Source: Geobacter sp.
GTDB taxonomy: Bacteria; Desulfobacterota; Desulfuromonadia; Geobacterales; Pseudopelobacteraceae
Length of the DNA stretch: 63,125 nucleotides
Assembly: GCA_027346925.1 (NCBI GenBank)
Contig: DAIERH010000001.1
Location: 1-63,125 of the forward strand
Reading direction: 5' to 3'
Below, piece by piece: positions 59,525 through 63,125 of this stretch. The translations under genes and the position numbers were made by a program. Positions within the stretch are counted from its first letter, which is position 1, and every line of letters starts with the position of its first letter. A model generated the notes under the pieces. The model had not been told where the DNA came from. It saw only the letters and a list, made by a program, of their open reading frames with translations, and ran no database searches.

Positions 59525-60583
59525 ATGCATCACCCGCATCATGAAGTCCACGTCCGCAACGATTACGGCCGCCTGATCGCAACCATCCTGCTGCTCGGCC
59601 TGCTGGCGGCCTCGGGGTATGCCTTGCAGCATACCATCTCCTGTTTCCTGCTCTCCTGGGTGATCGCCTACCTGCTGGACCCCCTGGTGGTACGCACCGA
59701 AGAGCGAGGCCTCAAGCGGATCTACGCCCTTGGCCTGCTGTATGTCTTCCTCGGCCTCCTGACCATCTTCTTCTTCACCTTCATGGTTCCCAAGCTCACC
59801 ATGGGCTGGAACGGCTTCATCAATGACCTGCCGTTGTACATGCAGAAGATCAAACTGATCGTCACGGAGTGGAAGTCGCAGCTTCCCGACCGTTACGGCT
59901 CGGACGAGATCCAGTGGCTCCTTGACAAGCTCTCGGCCAACATCGACGCCGCCGTGGAGACAGCCGGAACGAAGTTCTACGGCTTCGGCACGCGCATCTT
60001 CTTCAACATCTTCAACATCGTCCTCTCACCGATCCTGGTCTTCTTCATGCTCTACTACAAAGAGACCGTCATAGAGACTCTCGCCTCATGGATACCCGAA
60101 CGCCACCGCGATCTCGTCCTGGCCATCGGCCAGGAGGTCAACAGCAGCATCGGCGGCTACCTGCGCGGCCAGGTGATCGTCTCCATCATCGTGGGGCTGT
60201 TGGCCTCGCTGTCGCTCTTTTTCATGGACATACCCCACCCGATCTTCTGCGGGGTCTTCGCCGGAATCGCCTCGATCCTGCCCTTCATCGGGGTGATCAT
60301 CGCCGTCCTGCCGGCGCTGTTCTTTACCTGGTTCAAGTTCCAGACCCTGTCTGCACTGGCCAAGACCGTCATTGCCTTTGCGGTGATATACTTCCTGGAG
60401 GGGTATATCATCAAGCCGGTGGTCTTCAAAAAGTCCATGAACCTCAATCCCCTGGTGACCATCATCATCGTCATGGCCCTGGGCGAACTGATCGGGTTCT
60501 GGGGAATCCTGCTGGCGCTCCCGGTCGCCTCGGCCATCAAGATCGCCTGGGGCCATATCCAGCAAGGCGATTTCAGGAGCTAA
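59525..60583 (+). CDS. AI-2E family (UPF0118/PerM-like) transporter
   Basis: 352 residues with eight TM helices. ISCFLLSWVIAYLLDPLV near the N-terminus and the C-terminal GVFAGIASILPFIGVIIAVLPAL and LNPLVTIIIVMALGELIGFWGILLALPVA are family hallmarks. Members export signalling molecules such as AI-2 or act as sodium/proton antiporters, so the substrate is not predictable. It starts 9 bp after UPF0158. Confidence 0.87.
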   Translation: MHHPHHEVHVRNDYGRLIATILLLGLLAASGYALQHTISCFLLSWVIAYLLDPLVVRTEERGLKRIYALGLLYVFLGLLTIFFFTFMVPKLTMGWNGFINDLPLYMQKIKLIVTEWKSQLPDRYGSDEIQWLLDKLSANIDAAVETAGTKFYGFGTRIFFNIFNIVLSPILVFFMLYYKETVIETLASWIPERHRDLVLAIGQEVNSSIGGYLRGQVIVSIIVGLLASLSLFFMDIPHPIFCGVFAGIASILPFIGVIIAVLPALFFTWFKFQTLSALAKTVIAFAVIYFLEGYIIKPVVFKKSMNLNPLVTIIIVMALGELIGFWGILLALPVASAIKIAWGHIQQGDFRS

Positions 60584-60610
60584 TTTCAATCAGCGTTCAA
60601 GCCGACACCT

Positions 60611-60712
60611 TACCACCCCTAGCCCTTCAGGCCCAATGTTTGGGTCCTCCTGAAACAGGAGGGGAACTTTAAACTCCCCTCCTTACTAAGAAGGGGGTGG
60701 GGGGTGGTTGGG
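60611..60712. repeat. Composite inverted-repeat element before copA
   Basis: Outer arms CCACCCC-like (60613 region) and GGGGTGG-like (60698 region) enclose an inner hairpin AGGAGGGGA-N9-TCCCCTCCTT (60656-60686). GC-rich, non-coding, likely a dispersed repeat. It may also act as a terminator after the AI-2E carrier gene. Confidence 0.5.
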
Positions 60713-60735
60713 TGTCGACTTCAGGAACCAAAACC

Positions 60736-63125
60736 ATGACAAAAACCGTATTGAAAATTACCGGCATGTCCTGCGCCAATTGCGCGGCCCGGATCGAGAA
60801 GGGTATCGGCGCGCGGGAGGGCGTTACATCGGCGGTGGTCAATTTTGCCACGGAAGAGTTGATCGTCAACCACGACGAGAACGCCATTGCCGCGGAGGAG
60901 ATCATCCGTGGCGTGGAGGGGCTGGGTTACGGTGTGATCCGCCCCGAACCGCCCGGCGAGATGACCTTTGCCGTCCGGGGGCTGCACTGCGCCTCCTGCG
61001 TCAACCGCCTGGAGGGCAAGCTGCTGGAACACCCGGCCATCACCACCGCCATCGTCAACCTGGCCGCAGAGACCGGTTTCGTGCGTTTCGATCCGGGACA
61101 GGTGGGGGCGGCGGAGATCTTCGCCATCGTTCACGCAGCAGGCTACACGCCGGTGGAGATGCGCGAAGCCGAGGCAGTCGGCCACGACGAACTGCGCTCC
61201 CAGCGCAACTGGTTCATCTTCTCCCTGGCGGCCTCGTTGCCGATCATGCTCACCATGGGGATGCACCACAACCGGGCCGTTATGCAGTTCAACTTCCTGC
61301 TGGCCACCGTGGTCCAGTTCTCGGCCGGCCTGATCTTCTACCGCGGTGCCTGGAGTGCGCTGAAAAATCGCGGCGCCAACATGGACGTGCTGGTCGCCCT
61401 GGGCACCTCGGCGGCCTATTTCTACTCCCTGGCCGCCTTTTCCGGTTTGCTGGGACCCGGCCGGGAGGTGTTCTTCGAGACATCGGCCTGGCTGATCACC
61501 TTCATCCGGCTCGGCAAATACCTGGAGGCCCGCGCACGGGGCAAAGCCGGCGAGGCGCTGAAGAAACTGCTGCACCTCCAGGCCGACAAGGCCCGCCTGG
61601 TAACCGAGCAGGGGGAAAAGGAGGTGCCGGCCTCCATCATCCGGGTGGGGGACGTGGTGCTGGTCCGCCCCGGCGAGACCATCCCGGCGGACGGCGAGGT
61701 TCTGGACGGCAGCGGCGCGGTGGACGAGGCCATGGTCACCGGCGAATCCATGCCGGTGCTGAAGAAACCGGGCGATACGGTTACCGGCGCCACCATCAAC
61801 AAAAGCGGCGTGCTCAGGGTGCGGGCCACCCGGGTGGGAGAGGCCACGCTCCTGGCCCAGATCGTTCGAATGGTGCGCGAGGCCCAGGGGGACAAGGCCC
61901 CCATCCAGCGCTTCGCCGACGCGGTCTCGGGGTGGTTCGTCCCGGCGGTGGTCCTGCTCAGTCTGGGGACCTTCCTGATCTGGTTCTTTCCCCTGCACGC
62001 CCCGTTTCTGACCGCCTTCCGCTTTGCCATCGCCGTGGTGGTGATCGCTTGTCCCTGTGCCATGGGGCTGGCCACCCCCACCGCCATCATGGTGGGGAGC
62101 GGCGTGGCCCTTGGCCGCGGCATCCTGGTAAAGAAGGGCTCTGCCCTGGAGACCATCTCGCACCTGGGGGTGCTGCTCTTGGACAAGACCGGCACCCTGA
62201 CCAGCGGTACCCCTGCCATGACCGACCTGGTCCCGGTTTCCCGGAACGTTGACCCGGAGCGGCTACTGGAGTGCCTGGCCACGGCCGAGGCCCATTCCAC
62301 CCACCCCCTGGCCCAGGCCGCGCTGACGGCTGCCGCGGAGGCCGGGGTGCAGCCCGGCGATGCCTCGGAGTACGAGGAACGGGGCGGTTTCGGCATCACC
62401 TGCTCCTACAACGGCTTCCGCCTGGCGGTGGGCAACGAACGCCTGATGGAGGAGGAGGGGATCGGCCTGGGGCATCTGGCGGACAAGGCCGGGGAACTGG
62501 CCGGCCAGGGCAAATCCCTGATCTACGTGGCCGCCGCCAACTCTCTGGTTGGCCTGGCCGCCTTTGCCGACACGCTCAAGCCCGGTACTATCGCGGCTAT
62601 TACCGAATTCCGGCGCCAGGGGATCCAGACCTGCATGATCACCGGCGACCGGGCCTCCGTAGCCGCCATCGTGGCCAAACAGGCGGGAGTGGACAGTTTC
62701 GAGGCAGAGGTCCTGCCGGGGCGCAAGCAGGAGGTGGTGAAGGAATACCAGCAGCAGGGGAGGATCACCGGCATGGTGGGCGACGGCATCAACGACGCGC
62801 CGGCCCTGGCCCAGGCGGACGTGGGCATCGCCATCGGCGGCGGCACGGACGTGGCCAAGGAGACCGGGGACATCGTGCTGATGCGGGACGACCTGATGGA
62901 CGCGGTGCGCGCCATTGCCATCGGCCGGGCCACCCTGGCCAAGGTCAAGCAGAACCTCTTCTGGGCGCTCTTCTACAACGTGCTAGGGCTCCCCATCGCG
63001 GCCGGCATGCTCTCCCGCTACGGCATCACCCTCAAGCCGGAATACGCCGGCCTGGCCATGGCATTCTCGTCCGTGTCGGTGGTGGTGAATTCCATTTTGT
63101 TGCGGCGGGTGGAACGGCAGTTGTA
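60736..63125 (+). CDS. copA: Copper-translocating P1B-type ATPase (3' edge of window)
   Basis: At least 796 residues; the window ends on TA, which may be the first two bases of the stop codon. Two N-terminal heavy-metal-associated domains carry Cys13-A-N-Cys16 and Cys85-A-S-Cys88. The transmembrane metal site is Cys439-Pro-Cys441. The phosphorylated Asp483 is in DKTGTLT, and GDGINDAP is at about 682-689. VTGES is the actuator motif. It pumps Cu(I) out of the cytosol. The ATG has AGGA 10 bases upstream. The frame is not closed within the window. Confidence 0.93.
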   Translation, partial: MTKTVLKITGMSCANCAARIEKGIGAREGVTSAVVNFATEELIVNHDENAIAAEEIIRGVEGLGYGVIRPEPPGEMTFAVRGLHCASCVNRLEGKLLEHPAITTAIVNLAAETGFVRFDPGQVGAAEIFAIVHAAGYTPVEMREAEAVGHDELRSQRNWFIFSLAASLPIMLTMGMHHNRAVMQFNFLLATVVQFSAGLIFYRGAWSALKNRGANMDVLVALGTSAAYFYSLAAFSGLLGPGREVFFETSAWLITFIRLGKYLEARARGKAGEALKKLLHLQADKARLVTEQGEKEVPASIIRVGDVVLVRPGETIPADGEVLDGSGAVDEAMVTGESMPVLKKPGDTVTGATINKSGVLRVRATRVGEATLLAQIVRMVREAQGDKAPIQRFADAVSGWFVPAVVLLSLGTFLIWFFPLHAPFLTAFRFAIAVVVIACPCAMGLATPTAIMVGSGVALGRGILVKKGSALETISHLGVLLLDKTGTLTSGTPAMTDLVPVSRNVDPERLLECLATAEAHSTHPLAQAALTAAAEAGVQPGDASEYEERGGFGITCSYNGFRLAVGNERLMEEEGIGLGHLADKAGELAGQGKSLIYVAAANSLVGLAAFADTLKPGTIAAITEFRRQGIQTCMITGDRASVAAIVAKQAGVDSFEAEVLPGRKQEVVKEYQQQGRITGMVGDGINDAPALAQADVGIAIGGGTDVAKETGDIVLMRDDLMDAVRAIAIGRATLAKVKQNLFWALFYNVLGLPIAAGMLSRYGITLKPEYAGLAMAFSSVSVVVNSILLRRVERQL

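Noticed and set aside
1..63125. CRISPR arrays, tRNA and rRNA genes
   Set aside because: No regularly spaced direct repeats with unique spacers and no cloverleaf or rRNA sequence were recognised by eye; a tRNAscan or CRISPR search would settle it.

Overview
The window reads as a chromosomal segment of a Gram-negative, anaerobic to microaerophilic bacterium of the Desulfuromonadia, most likely a Geobacter/Pelobacter relative. This is inferred from gene content and order (citramalate synthase, tandem DUF507 proteins, trpA-accD-folC-lptD, an E. coli-type NuoEFG, numerous MCPs and response regulators) and from GC that looks close to 60%. No rRNA, tRNA or CRISPR array was recognised. The Gram-negative outer membrane is supported by lptD, an LpxH-like hydrolase, a TonB-like protein and fabI.

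Layout. 1-9.1 kb: a Bcr/CflA exporter, citramalate synthase (isoleucine from pyruvate), an MCP and a small secreted Cache protein, then a minus-strand operon of two MFS carriers and an EamA carrier. 9.5-17.8 kb: a branched-chain amino acid-type ABC importer with a natural LivM-LivG fusion, LivF, three tandem paralogous binding proteins and a universal stress protein. 18-24 kb: two stand-alone receiver proteins, a frameshifted RNase R gene, tatC and pfkA. 23.7-30.1 kb: an Rrf2 regulator, cytochrome bd oxidase (cydAB), a lytic transglycosylase lipoprotein and a second MCP. 30.2-40.8 kb: trpA, accD-folC-lptD, Slt, a DUF815 ATPase, two DUF507 proteins, a small cytochrome c and hemW. 41-48.2 kb is the patchwork part: a transposase remnant, an AT-richer RHH/MazF toxin-antitoxin pair, nuoE cut off from nuoFG by an opposing hybrid histidine kinase, and nuoG and cobB both losing their 3' halves at one shared inverted repeat. 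48.2-53.8 kb (minus strand): a TonB-like protein and an operon DUF4212 / VC_2705-type symporter / degenerate DUF294 protein / TIM-barrel isomerase, with trmB upstream. 54-63 kb: fabI, hflX, a transpeptidase PBP, lpxH-like, UPF0158, AI-2E carrier and a copper P-type ATPase that reaches the window edge.

The most noteworthy signals are: (1) a 12-bp-period CATG direct repeat in front of three separate transport units, suggesting one unseen regulator controls the exporter at 340, the carrier operon starting near 9024 and the Liv importer at 9677; (2) the nuoG/cobB tail-to-tail junction at a dispersed repeat, which is either a recombination scar or an assembly join; (3) the LivM-LivG fusion with an enlarged LivH; (4) a nucleotidyltransferase-like DUF294 protein that has lost its catalytic acids inside a symporter operon; (5) a possibly leaderless nuoE transcript.
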